NCBI GenBank assembly: GCA_950295325.1
Contig: OX485803.1
Coordinates: 51,101,554 to 51,165,553 of the forward strand
Source: Polytrichum commune
Taxonomy: Eukaryota > Streptophyta > Polytrichopsida > Polytrichales > Polytrichaceae
Direction: 5' to 3'
Length of the DNA stretch: 64,000 nucleotides
Below, in pieces: positions 18,520 to 31,875 of the stretch. A model generated the notes under the pieces. The model was given only the letters and a program-made list of their open reading frames with translations, was not told where the DNA came from and did not search any database. How positions within the stretch are numbered: position 1 is the first letter of the stretch; every line of letters starts with the position of its first letter. The position numbers and the translations under genes are program-made.

Positions 18520-20150
18520 TCGTGCCCACAATTCAATTTAAACTTTAAAAATACCAAAACATTAGACTTAGCAATTGGTGAGTTAGTTGGGAGTTAGATT
18601 GGATTGGAGTTCAGAATTTAGAGCTTAGTTGAGTGAAGATGTTAGACCTCGGTTATTAAGTGAGAAAACTACAAAATGAGTTAATTACTTGATTAGTTAA
18701 TTAGTTAGTTAATGCCAAACTCAAGTGGCTTGAGGCTGGCGGTGTTAGCCATTTAGGCTTAATTCCTTGTTTGTTTTAGGAGGGGGGGGCTTCACATTGT
18801 GGATTAGGAGCACGATTCTCGGATCCGGGATGAGAGTCCCTGGTGTACTCGGAGGAGGTCTCTCTTCTGGCTCTCTCTCAACGGAAGGAAGACATGGGCA
18901 AGGGGACGATAGAATGCGAGGAGGCAGGTGTGTTGTTTCGATGGAGGAATGAGTTTTTTTCTGTCGTCAACACAAGTGGGCAAGCACAAAGGCATGGGCA
19001 GCTTAGAGTTGAAGGGCGTTGAGTTCAAATTTGGATTTGGAGGTCACTTGCGGAATGCAGCCGAGCTGGGGGCAGAGGAGTTGCTCCCATCGGTGAACCA
19101 GTTGCGGCCGAAGACTTGCCGTGGCTACATTCTAACTTCGAGGGCAATCTCTTTGAAGTCTGTGGGTGGGTGGTGAAAATTTCTTAGATGTTGTGCGGCT
19201 GTTGTTGCCGACCAATACATTTCTTTTTATTCGGTCCAGAGGCGCTACCAGATTCGGCGACGCCCCAGGTGAGAGTGCAATGTGTGGGCATCCACCGCGA
19301 TTAGGCTGATCTTGTGAAAAATATGAGAACTCCAAAATTCAACCTAGAAGGCTGTAGAGAACTGTGATGGCTGGAATTCCTCCGAATGGGCAGAGAGGGG
19401 CTGTCGAGGATGAGGCCTCGGTTGCCGTGTGGCGAATGCATGACTGGGCTCTAAAGCTGAAGACCAGGGCTAACTGGAGGGCATAGTTGATCTCATCGTT
19501 GGCCTACGCCTCCCTCTCTGGGTGAGGATATGTGCCGATGCGAAGGCTCACAAAGGATATTCGAATTTTGGTCGGCCAGATTGCCGAGGGGCGGCCAGAG
19601 GTGGAGTTAAGGTTCGGGTGCCAGCTGAGCTAGGGAACGAGCGCTCACCCTTGCGGGTTGCTTGGTGGCGGGTGCAGCCAGAGGCATTATGCAACTCGGA
19701 TGGTAAGGGGGGGGGGTGAGAACTCAGTGGGTTATGGGTGTTTGGTATTTTGGGGAATCCGAGCATGGGTTAATACTATTGGGCATTTTAGTGGTAGGGG
19801 TGCTAGGTGAAGCAAGTAGATATGGGTAGTAAGAATGTCGTTTAGTTGTTAGGAAGGCAATCAAAGGCATTTGTTAATGCCATTGTATGGCTACTTCTTT
19901 TTATGGATAAGTGCGGTTGCACATTTAATTCACTCACAAGTGGATCGAGGAAATGGTTGAGAAGGGGGAATGAATCTAAGACATGTGAGTTGCACTTCCC
20001 CACCCAGACACTGAAACATTAAGGGTGGAGGTTAAGGCTTGCACATTGGGAGTGTCGTCACAAGGGCTAAGGGAGGTCATACAAGTACATGTGAGCCATA
20101 GGCTCTCACCCGGATTACGACGCATAAGGGTGGGGGTTTATGGCTGACAA
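18520..20150. mobile_element. GC-rich non-coding element, copy 1 (LARD-like, tentative)
   Basis: The middle (about 18780-19720) is much more GC-rich than its surroundings and has no recognisable protein. It is flanked by AT-rich sequence with TTAGTTAG-type motifs. The tail at 20107-20140 (CACCCGGATTACGACGCA then TAAGGGTGG) matches 49919-49952 almost exactly, and the general layout (AT-rich left, GC-rich centre, hairpin tail) matches 48.15-49.97 kb. I infer a shared non-autonomous element family; ends are not defined. Confidence 0.45.
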
Positions 20151-20159
20151 ATTTCCTGC

Positions 20160-23100
20160 ATTTTCACCTCATGGATGGATGAGTTAACATGCTCTAGTCT
20201 TATTCTCTAAACTTTGAGAACCACTTGAAGATGTTTGATCACATGAGTGGACAACGGAATCAAACTTTATATCAAAATATATAGTTTATACCACTTCTGG
20301 TCATGTATAGATCAAAATGTCGAAGCTATTGAAAATTTGTGTCAATGATGTGTCAATATGCCACTTGTTGGTAATGTCATTTAAAAATAAAAAATAACTA
20401 CACTAATTATCCCAATTAGTATGTTACTATATGAAGTTACCCAATGCAATCATATCTTGCTTAGGAATTCAATTTTTACTAACAAAAACTCAATGGGTTG
20501 TGCGGACATTGTAGAACATAAACAACTTTGCTTTGTAAAATATTAGATTCTCATTAAATAGTTACAATAGCATTGTGTAATTCTAAATACTCGCCCGCAC
20601 TTGTTGGGATAATCACTGTACTAACAGGTGTTAATAAGTTACTTTTAAATATTAAAAAAAACCTTGGAAATTTTGTGACAAATGCTTTCGTACATGTTTG
20701 ACTCTAAACCACCGACACTTAATGAGACTGCCATGATTAGGAAAGCGGCATGCACTAATGCAAGTACGGTCAACATTACCACTCGCACTAAATATCTATT
20801 AAAATAATGCCATGCTAATGCACATCACCCCATACTAACTAATTATGTTGAGGTATGTGGGAGTTATTTTGGTTCGTTTTCCCATGTTCTCCAACTTCTA
20901 GTGATTAGGTTTACACAACAAAACTTGTGTTGCATTAGCAAATCTACGAGGATGAAACATCGGATTGCCAAAAACGCACTGAAAATTGGATCGCTCCCAA
21001 GTTAGGTCATGGGTATTGGAAGTGAACGTTTCTTAACTTTCCAATAGGATACATACGTTCTCCCAATTATGTTCATTTATTGAGTGTAGAGTAGTTATCA
21101 ATATTTGAAGATGCAGTTCAATCTCTTTAAGGATGTGTCTTTATGATGTTTTCTCTTTGATCCTTACTAAATCAATACCAACCAATGTATATTGGGGTCC
21201 GATAAAGAAAACTAGTCACCTTAAGACCCATCTAGCTCATATCATTTCACCCAACTCAATTCTAGCCCGAGTTCCATCTTCCAACTTCCTATAATCCACT
21301 CTCATAAGTTAGCAGTAATGACATAAGAAAGTATCATGGAGCAATGGTCCTTATTTCAAAGAGAGGATCATTGGCTACAACCATTGGAGTGATGAAGCCA
21401 CATATGGATGATTGTAGACTGTAATTTCATCCAAATTCATACACATTCATCCAAAAGTTGGAAATATAATTATGGTTTTTTAAGGACGATTGTTGGTTAT
21501 TTTATCCAAGGAAAATCATGCAATAATCGCATAATATTCCATTTTCAATTTTCAAAATTGCAAATTTCACTAGCACAGAGCTAGAGTAAAAAATCATTAC
21601 CATGGAGATTGTAAATAGCACCATGTGAAATAACATTTCTATTTATTTTCCCAATGTGATCAACCACATCCCAATCAACAAGAGGTTTAAGATAAGCAAG
21701 TCTTAAACATACACATTCAACTTTACATCCACTTCTCCTAGGATATGAAACATGCAATTAGTGCAAAATAATGAACCCACATAATCTAGCCAATTTCCCT
21801 ATGATTGTTGGAGCTCATATGAATTTCATGTTCATTATCAAATTGAAGACTATTTTTCTCTTTCAATGATAATTTCAGCCATCCCTCCCGCCGTTGCCAC
21901 CAAAGTGGATAGTGTTGAACATCAACTTTATGTCTCTCTTTCCAATAATGGTGCATTTTGATATCCTTTTAAGTAATAATATCAATCGTATCCGTTTTGG
22001 AACATGTAGATTAGCACTTTGGATGAGGAATAGTAATTCTTGTAATTGGTCACTAACCAAATCATGCACTTCTACTTTAATCTTTGAATTTTTCCATAAA
22101 TTGATTGAACACACCCCAAACTCGCTAACATTTTTTAAGTCATTGGTATACATGCTATAGTCATGTGATGGTTTGCAGGTTTCAAACAACTATAAAAGCT
22201 GAGTTTTTACTGGGTCTGAAACACTACGTCACACAACCTAATTACAAATGAAAAGTGAATATACAGGTTGGCAGTTCGATTCCCAACCGTGAAATCGTCT
22301 CTCTACTTGATGGAACACTAGCCAGTTCGTCAAGCGTCTCTTGTGTCTAAAAATTTAAAAGAAGAAGAAGAAGAAGAAGAATATACAACCATATGTGATA
22401 ACGATGGCAAGATATACGTGGTATGTATTGAATCCTCAATCAAGGTCATTTCTAAGAGTAAGTATGTCTTCATATTTCTTCTCTACATATGTATATTCCA
22501 GTAGAAACTTCAAAAATCACTCAAATTTGCTCATTTGATACTGAAACACTTCATACAATCTTGACTAAAAATACATTAACTCACGTTAAAGATTGTAAGG
22601 ACCTCTTAAAATACTTTAACCCTCCTACTTACAGGTTTCTTGGACTTTTGAGGGCTAAAGGGTCCCAAGTACTCAAAGTATTCATTGTAGGTGCTTCTAC
22701 CTTTGAGTGCAACTATGTCAAATTTGGGTCGTCATTACACAGCTACACTGAACATTTGATTTAATGTGCCCCTAAAAATCAAAATGTCATATTGAATTGA
22801 GTGGACTTTGTGACTTGTCATATAGCAAGTGTCGTGTGACACCCCTCTCTAATTGCCATCTAGTGATCACAAGACACTTAGTGTGGGTCGTTGATGAATA
22901 GCATGGGCCACACTAAGATGTTTAGTGTAGTATTTAAACACAAGTGTGTCAATATAAAACTCAAAAGATACCCTATGGTATTGACCATTTCGTCTCTCTG
23001 CTTGAATTTCATTAGACGTTCACCAAGTGACCACTAGGGTCCATGCTCGGTACATGGATGAATAGTGGAGGAAGAAATAAGCGGTTCAATGGGCCTATAA

Positions 23101-26027
23101 CAATTATCTAGCAAGCACACCTTGGTGAGTTTGTGTGAAAAAACCCTTATTAAATCTCACTAGGTAGTTGGATTTCAAGTTTTATATGAACGTCACGTGA
23201 ATGGGTGTGTCAATGTGTGCACCGCCATTCCAAATAACCGTTTAATTCGTTCAAGGCCCAACAACTTGCACTTCTTCTCCCTTATCTAGAGAATGGTGGG
23301 CGTTAATTGCGCCTCCCACTACCCAATGGAAAACTTAGGCTCCAAGTGCATGTTTCGAACTACTAGGTACTTGGAAGTTGAAGATCAATCACCCCTTCAA
23401 CACCTTTGGATTGAATCGATGGACGTTGCTTGAATGTAAGGTAGACGTGCCTAATTTGGTTACTTACCTTAACCAAACACCTATTCTTGAATGGTATGTA
23501 GTTTGGTGTGATTCCAAGAATGGACATCCCAAAAACATATGTATAAAATAGTCAACGTATTTGCGAGGATCTATATGATTATTCAATGAGCACAATAATT
23601 TTCACTTTGATGACAAATAAGATATTCAATGAGGCTTGAATATAATGAGGAAAGTGGCTACAACCTTGATTTAGATTTGCTAATCACCTTGTACTAATTG
23701 GGTGTTTCATGTCCTAGGAGATGTGGGCTAGTAAGAAAAAGTAACCAATGTTCCTATTGGTCAAGAGCAAGATTTTGGACCCAAGATCTTACACCGGGTC
23801 CAGGAAGTTTCCTAGACCTAGAACCTCATGTAAACGCATCTTTAGATTCATTTAGTGTTCAAGCAAAGGCCTTATTCATTTTTCCATACAAAAGGAAAGG
23901 GGATGAGCCCATGGCACTTTATACAACATATCATTGTCTCCAAGCTCTCAAGGTTGAATATTCAATGCAATTCCACCTTAAATGTTAATGTTGTTGTTGA
24001 ATTAAAATCAAGGTTAGTATGAAACCCATGCCCAGGTTGCACTTCATGGCATTTGCTTAAACACATCCAAGAAAGAAATAGACAAAAAAGAACGCCAATG
24101 TCCTCTTTTATAAATTTTCGCTCTCCTCCATGGTAGGTATCACGCAAAATTATTTACCATATATATATATATATAGTACATCAATGCTAATGCTAGATAG
24201 ATTTGGCTTGTCATCATCAACATTTTGGACTCATATTTAAGTAAATTTGGACATATTTTCAAAACTTGACTATCTGTGTGCTTCACTTCTGTGGGCGGAT
24301 CCATCAATACACTTTTGATACACCTAAACTTTATGAGAGATATGTGAATCTTTGGTGACTACTTCAATGTTATGCTATTAGAATATGATGAAAAAAATCA
24401 AATATCCAAAATTTTGATGTCGAATTTACGTACATACATGTTGAATAATAGAAACACAATCAAAATAATTGCTATAATATTATCATAATCAAATTTTTAT
24501 ATTCAATCAAAGGATCTTACCATGCAATCTTTCCGTAGGGTCGCATGATGGAATTGAACATGTTATAATTATGGATTTCGATTTAGTCCAATTTTACTTA
24601 AATACAAAATTCTCCTCCAAGCTTTAGAGTCTAAGGTGTGTGGGCCTTATGTGGTTTCTTTTCTTACCTTCATAACCATATTTGCATGATGTATAGCAAG
24701 TTTTGCAAATAAGTATTGACACCAAAAGAGACATGTGTCACAACGAGATTGGACCATATGCTCATATACATACATCATTCTAGGTTTGGTAGTTAACATG
24801 ATTAAGTTGGTGCTAAAACAACGATTTGCATGAATCCCAATCCAATCCAACAACCAATGTTGTATGTGGCTTAAAAGTATCACAATACAATCACACATCT
24901 CATGATAAGGTTAGACGTGCCTAACCGAACACAACAATAATATAGACATCTATATTTGAGTGTATAAGATAGGCATGGCACTAAGTGTTGGCACCAAAAA
25001 GACATGTGTTCACTAGAAATTTGACTACGTGCTCAAAAATTATGAACCATTCTATGCATAATAGTCAATATTATTGGGGGACCTACTTGACTACATTAAT
25101 CTTCACTTTGTGGATGAGATATTCATACAAGATATTTATATCTACCTTATAGCATATTAAAACCAACATCCCCAACCATAACCAACACCCTAAAATATGG
25201 CAGAACAAGTATTTATCGACTTTGACATTATTCACCACCTTATCATGACGTTGTTGTGTTGGTTTGGGTCATCTCCCAACTCAAACATTGAACCCTTATA
25301 ACTTTTGCATACATGATTCAAAGTAGGTATGCTTTGATGTATTGAAGTCCCGTTTAAATTGCTAACAAGATACATTTTTAGTTTTTATCATTCCCCTAAA
25401 GAAAAATCTATACTCTAATGCCTAAAGTGACTGGTTGAATATTATCTAACTCTCTCCACAACCTTCAAGTGGAAAGTGTGTACACTCCCGGTTGCTAAGC
25501 ATGTGATTTTGTAACCAATCCAACGGCCAATGTTGTACGTGGAGTTGAAAGTGCCTATAATACATCTGCAAATGATTTATTTTTTGGGGCCAAAGTAACA
25601 AATACAACCAAGACATCTCATGGCCACTAAGGCCATGCCAAGGAGCGAGGAGGCATAAACTCAATACAAAGACTCATATGGAGTTAAACATCACCTACCC
25701 ACTTAAACAAAAAAACATCGATTTATGACAAAAAGTCATGTATATCCATTGTTGTTACAAACCCCTTGGAAAGGAGGGCACTCATAGAGCCATGTACTAT
25801 GCAAATCTTTGTGGGCAAAGTATGCCCCCATGCACCCGAAAGTTTATCAAAATTCTCATGATAGTTAATCCTTACAATCACCAAGTGCGCATTCTCAAGC
25901 AATTCTAGTGTATTCGGTGACTTTCTCTCAACGTCCCACCTATCATTGTTGACGATTTCATTATTCTGGATGGTCCGGAGTTGTAAAGCTTGAAGGCATG
26001 TTCTCTTCAAGAAGACACTGCTGCCAA
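20160..26027. other. Intergenic, old repeat fragments
   Basis: No gene recognised. It contains an inverted copy of the GACATGTG-type dispersed repeat (21066-21145), two direct copies (24714-24797 and 24988-25075), a possible SINE tail (22262-22384), and an (AT)n run near 24158. Open frames of up to about 134 codons on the minus strand near 25723-26127 overlap the MITE at 26031 and show no family resemblance. Confidence 0.45.
22262..22384 (+). mobile_element. Possible SINE 3' part
   Basis: CAGTTCGATTCCCAACCG at about 22270 fits an RNA polymerase III B box (GWTCRANNC), and about 90 nt later the sequence ends in AAATTTAAAA(GAA)7, a SINE-like tail. No A box is visible at the expected distance upstream, so this may be truncated or a chance match. 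A similar AAAATTAAAA(GAA)n tail occurs at 32712-32735. Confidence 0.3.
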
Positions 26028-26030
26028 TAA

Positions 26031-26530
26031 GGGCCACTTCAAACACGAGCCAAGAGCCGTGACCATGAAATTGTGAGAGCTCAAAAGAAAGTGTCCAAGG
26101 GCTGTCCCAAGTCACCTCCAAAGTCATGTAGTGTGGTCACTGACCCTCAAGTGTAGTGTGAAGTCATATGTGACCGGACCCTCAACCATGTGCTATTTTA
26201 ATGAACTTCTATTCTTGTGGGTTTTCACACCCGATAGAATAGAATAAATCAATAGTTGTGAGCGTTCCGAATGCCATGGTCTCCTGGTTTTCTGTTAAGC
26301 CTACCTCCAAAAGGTGGTTTTGGAAAATCATCCAAGTGACCGTGAAATATGATCCATTCGATGCCATTTAGGAATCCATGTAGACTTTACATCCATCTTG
26401 CAATTTACATACTCTGTTGGTCCCTCAAGCGTAGTGTGAAGCGAACTTGGACCGGCTCCGCCTTTTCCACCAATGAGAGTGCTTGAAGTGTACTGGACAC
26501 GGGCTCTCAGTCTCGTGTGTGAAGTGGCCC
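26031..26530. mobile_element. GGGCC-ended Harbinger-like MITE, copy 1
   Basis: Ends GGGCCACTTC ... GAAGTGGCCC are inverted repeats extending about 35 bp (CACGAG, GAGCC and GTGACCA motifs on the left mirrored on the right). It is flanked by perfect TAA duplications (26028-26030 and 26531-26533), as in PIF/Harbinger. Colinear with 62396-62914. Non-coding. Confidence 0.85.
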
Positions 26531-26762
26531 TAAGGCATACTTTGGCGCATTGGAACCCAGTTTCAATCGCTAACAAGATACATTTAGGTTTCCATGTTGT
26601 TTCAGAAATAGAATACATATATACTCTCAAAATGCTTACTAAGTAAGCGACGATTTTAGTATTCTCTAACTTAATTCAACCTTCAAGTGAACCTAGTTAG
26701 CAAATCGCCAAAGCGTTGAATGAGGGCATTCGTATTATTATAGACAAGGAGAGGGGCGGATG

Positions 26763-28193
26763 CAGTGTATATGTTTGACAAAGTTTTTGCAAATTTTTCT
26801 CTTTTGACACGCAAAAACTTGCACAAAAAAAAAATGCACGTCAATTGACACGCACAATCTAGAAATTGACACGTACTGTGACTTGTGAAGAAAAAAACCA
26901 CATGTCAATTGACACACTAGAAATTGAAATGACACGTTTTACTTGAGTACTATAAAGTGCAGCTCAAGTATCCGGAAAACATAACCCATAACAGTAGGAG
27001 AACTTCCTACACTCACTCACATACTTAAGTTCAACTTTGCTCTTGCAATTTCCTTTGTAACCGGGAGCTAAGACGGTGATCGGAGAGCGAGACTAACTAG
27101 GAACATGGCGAGGCAAATGTTTGTATCACCGTGGTGCTTGCACATCCTCCACTCCATATGAGTTTTTTCTTGCTTCCAACCAATGTGAGTTTTTCTTGCT
27201 TTCAACCAAAGTTGTTTTGAGCAATTCCCTTTGAATCGCAAAGCTCCCTTGTTGAAAGCATATGAATCCCTTTGAGCTTTCTTGGAGCTGGAGAGGATTC
27301 TTATTGCAAAAATGACGCTGAAGTGGCACGAAGATCAGCGCCTTCTTTCGGTTAGGATTGATTGTAGCGCACTTTGTTCCAAAGTGAATTGTTCAGTTGG
27401 GATAATTAACCTGTAATTATGAAGTTGTGATTGTGTGGTTGTGTGGTTGTGTGGTTGCTTTCCACTTCCCCTGCCTCTCTGGAAACACCTGGAACCAATT
27501 AATTCCCAACGATAATCAATATTCCTTCTTGTAACAACCTTTTGTTGGCCAACGCACTAGAAGTGTTTCTATATTTCACAATTCCATTTCAGAGACCTAG
27601 ATCAGACCTCACCAATTGAACAACTTTTTATTCTTTTTCTTTACCACTAAAGGATATAATATGCTTCAAGAGGATATCGGTTGATATTGATTGTTCAACA
27701 GATAGGTATATAGATAAATAGATACATTCAACTAGAATCAAGCAAAGGGAGGAGCATACGTAATTGTGAGCCTCAGAGCCTCCGTACTGAAGTGCAAAAG
27801 AGTCACCCATGTTGATCACCTTTGAGAGTTTCTATCCGTTGCTTTTGGCAGTAGAGATAGCGGAGTTTGGCTGCAGATTCAGAAGCAAAAAGTGGAGAAA
27901 GACGCCTAAATTCAAGGCTCTTGACTTCTTTTATGTATGTCGTGCATTTCTCTCTAATCGCATTGCATAAGTGGAAAGGCATATGTGTTGAAGCCTGAAA
28001 GTTACAAATCAAGTTTGTTTTTTATTATTCAAAATATTAGTTTTCTAAAATATTGTATAAGCCAAAAATTGAGGTGACATTTTGGAATAAAATGTAGATG
28101 TCAATTGACATTCATTTTTGTTTCTGAAAACGTCACGTGACACTTTGGATTTGAGGTTGAACGTCACATGAAATTTGTCAAACATACACACTA
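26763..28193. mobile_element. hAT-type non-autonomous transposon with internal cargo
   Basis: Ends CAGTGTATATGTTTGACAAA and TTTGTCAAACATACACACTA are inverted repeats fitting the hAT YARNG terminus, bounded by a perfect 8-bp duplication GGCGGATG (26755-26762 and 28194-28201). Subterminal regions carry several copies of the palindrome GTCAATTGAC (26838, 26902, 28098), likely transposase-binding repeats. The middle (about 26940-28040) is absent from the related 318-bp element at 63010. It holds a TATA-like ACTATAAAGTGC at about 26948 and, on the minus strand near 27808, a short start-like exon (MGDSFALQYGGSEAHNY) followed by a GTATGC donor-like sequence, possibly a captured gene fragment. No transposase seen. 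Confidence 0.85.
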
Positions 28194-28201
28194 GGCGGAT
28201 G

Positions 28202-31200
28202 TTCCTTTATAATTCCACCGCCAGTCTGGCATAATCATTTGGTCATGTTGGAAAGTGTGGGCCTTAGCACCAACTTTGGCTCAAACATTATCCCGTAATT
28301 GTTGCTCGGATCGGGCCGGGGCCACCACCTTACTATGGAGGCCGATGCTCTATTTTTAAGGGAGCCTTGGAATAGGCTCCTCTTGGCTTTAATAAAAACC
28401 ATTAGGTGGTTGCGACTCCTACGGTTCGAGTCACACTCGGAAAGCCGTATTGTACCCACATTTTGCCAAACGGCCGACCAAGTATGTAAATAACTTCGTA
28501 ACCTTTATATGTATGCTATATGTGTAGAAATAGTCGTATTTGAAGTTGTTATGATTGTTGCCGGCTAGGGAGCGTTCACAACAAGTGGTGATATAGGAAA
28601 GTTAGCATGACACTTGAAGAACCAAAGTGATTCGAGATTTCTATAAAGGGAAAGAAAGAGGGAAGCAACTAAATGACTTGCCATACCAACACAATCGGCG
28701 CCTAAGTTATTTGGGCCCCAAGAACCTCCGTAGTTGTGTTTGGGAAGGCCAACAAAGTCCTAAAAGCATTGAGAGATCCACTTACAATGTGGGCGTGACA
28801 CGTGTCCAACCCCATCAATGAGCATAAATGGCTCCCCACTCGTGAGGTGGTACATTGAATCTATATCCTCCCAACAACCACTTATTCATTATCTAATCTA
28901 AGTGTACCTACTTTTATCTTTTATCTTTCTCACAAATCGTGGATTGTTTGGTTACGAAACCAATGGACACTACAAGGATATGGTTTGTGATCCATGAGGG
29001 CGGTAGATTTTTAAAACCCCTTTTGAAACAATGTTCATAATCACTTGCACTAGATTATCCTATTAGTGTGAGTGGAAAATTAGCGTGGGATTTAATTAGT
29101 GTGGGCCACAATAATTTTCTGTTCGAGGTGGAAGTGACGTGTGTCCAAGACACTAGGTCTTCCCCTAAGTCTTCATAAAGACTTCCGCCCAACATATCAA
29201 GTAATAGTTATAACAGAAAAATAGCACAATATGTATAATCACTCTCATTATTATTTTTTAAAGCAATAAATATAGCCCCATACTAATTTTCTACTAGAAA
29301 TTCAGCATGGTTTGCAAATTTATGTGGCCCGCATTAATTTTCATTATGAGAATTAGCGCGGGCTCTAGACATTTACTGTGGCCCACAATATTAAGACTAT
29401 TTATAGTTAGTTTATGGGAATGAGTGGCACAATCGGAAGAGTGTAGAATTTGAGATGGTATGAGTGGATTCAAAAGTGTCACAAATGATCTTCCTAATAG
29501 ATAAGAACTCTCATAAATTGTGTTGGTCACATTACATAGCACCATTGTCGGTGTAAGTATCGTACTCTTAGGACAGTCTCTGCATATATTTGTTGGATGA
29601 ATAACTTGTTTTGAAGATTCCGTTTTGGCAAATGGAGTGTTCTATCATCTTCTCACATTTTAAAACTCAAGAATGACCTTCTTGGCATAATATAATTTTA
29701 TAAAAGTCAATAAATCTCAAACTAACTTAATAAATGCCGAAACGTCATTCTTATAAAGAAACACGAGGAAAAGTAAACTTCAAACCATCTTGGGACTATG
29801 GTAGTTGACAATATAGAACTTATTATACAAAAGCATTGAGCTTCATCATGTGGAGACACTCTCACCATATCAAAGAAAATAAAAGATAAAATCACGTCAA
29901 TGTTTAGTGCACCAACTTAAACGGGAGTTTATTCACCTTGTGCCTCACCAAATCAATAGAAGTGTAGTGACACTTAGTCCTGCATTTCTCTTGAGTTGGA
30001 GGTAGCTATAATAGCCTACAATGGACCTATAATGAGCATCTAGCATGCTTTGAAGTTTTAGGATTTGGATTGTATTTTCTCGTAATGTTCTTGAAAATCC
30101 AAATTTAACGTTCATAAGCACGTTAATGAATTGAGTATGTGAAATTATGACATTTTGTGAACTGAATGCTAGTGTCGAACGTCAAGGGTTTTTTGGCAAT
30201 CAAAATTGGATAGATAGGTAACCGAAGGTGAATAGTAGTGTTTTTTTTTCATTTTTCATTTTTCATTTTTGTTATAGTAGTCAACTTGATGCATGCTTTC
30301 AAAGTATGGATTCCTATTCCATGACATAACTTGATAAAGAATATGATAGGTTATCCATAAATTTATTAGTATGCCGAGTGTTGACCATATATACATTTTA
30401 TATTTAAATTTGAGAATATAGCAAGGAAATATGCCCTATAAAGACAACTTCATTTTTTATAAGAGATTTAAGATCACTACATGACAAAATTCGGCCAATA
30501 ACACACACTAGCAAACATTGTCCAATGTTGACGCTTTTCTTTGTCTCAATATGTGTCTACAATATATAGTCGCTCACTAGGAGATAAAAAAAACAAGTGG
30601 TCATAATTATGTCATTGACGGAATTGGGTGCTTCTACCTCATCACTCATAGGCAAGAGGGAAAGATTGATGCAATGTGAGAGGGTCATATCTGCGGCTTT
30701 GGAGAGGTGGGTTTCACTCCCTCGTGAAAATATGAACCACACATCATAAAAGGGGTGTTCTCAAGGAGATGATGAGGTAACAAGCATATTTGTGAAATAT
30801 TACCTATTATAATATTGGTATTATCAAATTATCATTAAATTCCAATACTTTGATTTTGTCTCATACTTTCATAATCGTTAGCTCAAAACTTTGAAGTGGG
30901 ACCGTGTCTCTTTTTTATATACATAAAAAATTGCACCCCGTTTGCTAGTGGAACATCGGTCAATCCCCCTTGGGTCGGATGGGCGGCGGTTTGTCTTGGC
31001 CTCCGTATGCGGAGAGGTTGGCGATCCCAATGAAAAGGAAGACAAATGAATAAAATTGGTGAAAGGGCGACCGAGGTTGTGTCCCCAAGGAGAGAAAACT
31101 TCTAACCTTCTTGCTTCCGACAACTTGACGATCGGCCGTTCACATTTCACGGTCACCATGGACCACCGTGTGGGCAAATTGTGATGTGTATGGGAACGGG

Positions 31201-31515
31201 CCGTATCCGGGCCCCACGTATTGGGGGTGGGGGGGGGGCGTATACGGGAGTCCCAAGACAAGTTCCGGAAGGGAGGTCACGGTCGGCACCTTGAGAACGT
31301 ACGGGGCGATGTGCCCATGACAACGTTCTCATGGGTTGGGAACCAACAAAGTGCTCTAAAGCTCCCAAACTCGTTACAAAAAGCGGAATGCCATGGGTTT
31401 TGGGCCCTACCCGAACAAATGCCTTCTCATTGCTTGGGACAACGGGTGATAGGGCTCATTCTAGTGGTCCCATCTCTTCTATACATTCATACGTTTGTAG
31501 AGCATAACAATATGA
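28202..31515. other. Intergenic with two GC-richer islands
   Basis: Mostly AT-rich. Islands at about 28240-28480 and 30900-31460 have higher GC and longer open frames on both strands, but none resembles a known protein. The second island contains an interrupted poly(G) stretch around 31215-31238. They may be decayed gene or transposon fragments. Confidence 0.4.
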
Positions 31516-31872
31516 GGGAACTCTACCTCATACACACGAGCCAAAGGCCGTGACCATGTAATTGTGAGGGTCTTCGACTCTCATCCAAAGTCCGTACCAC
31601 CTATTTAATTGACATCATTTGCTGGAATTTGCGCGAGGCTTACCTCTTGGAGGCAGGCCTGACACCAGTTCCAGCATGCCATGAAACATTTCTATAGTTT
31701 CGCATGTAGGTAGGTATCCATGTGAACTTCTCGTCCATGCTAATTTATTTGGGTCCTTAGGCCTTCATCTACTAGTGCGAAGTGAACTTGGATGGTCTTG
31801 GCCTTTTTCGACCAACAAGAGATCTTAGAATGCAATGGTCACGGGCCTTCAATCTCGTGTGTGAAGCGGCCC
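31516..31872. mobile_element. GGGCC-ended Harbinger-like MITE, copy 3 (degraded left end)
   Basis: Right end TCTCGTGTGTGAAGCGGCCC followed by TAA matches the two other copies; internal blocks (CACACGAGCC with GGCCGTGACCATG near the left, TCCATGTGAACTT, and GGTCACGGGCC near the right) occur in the same order. The left terminus is degraded, so its boundary is approximate. Non-coding. Confidence 0.65.
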
Positions 31873-31875
31873 TAA

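Noticed and set aside
22262-22290. tRNA gene
   Set aside because: Only a B-box-like motif is present; there is no A box, anticodon arm or acceptor pairing. Kept only as a possible SINE fragment.
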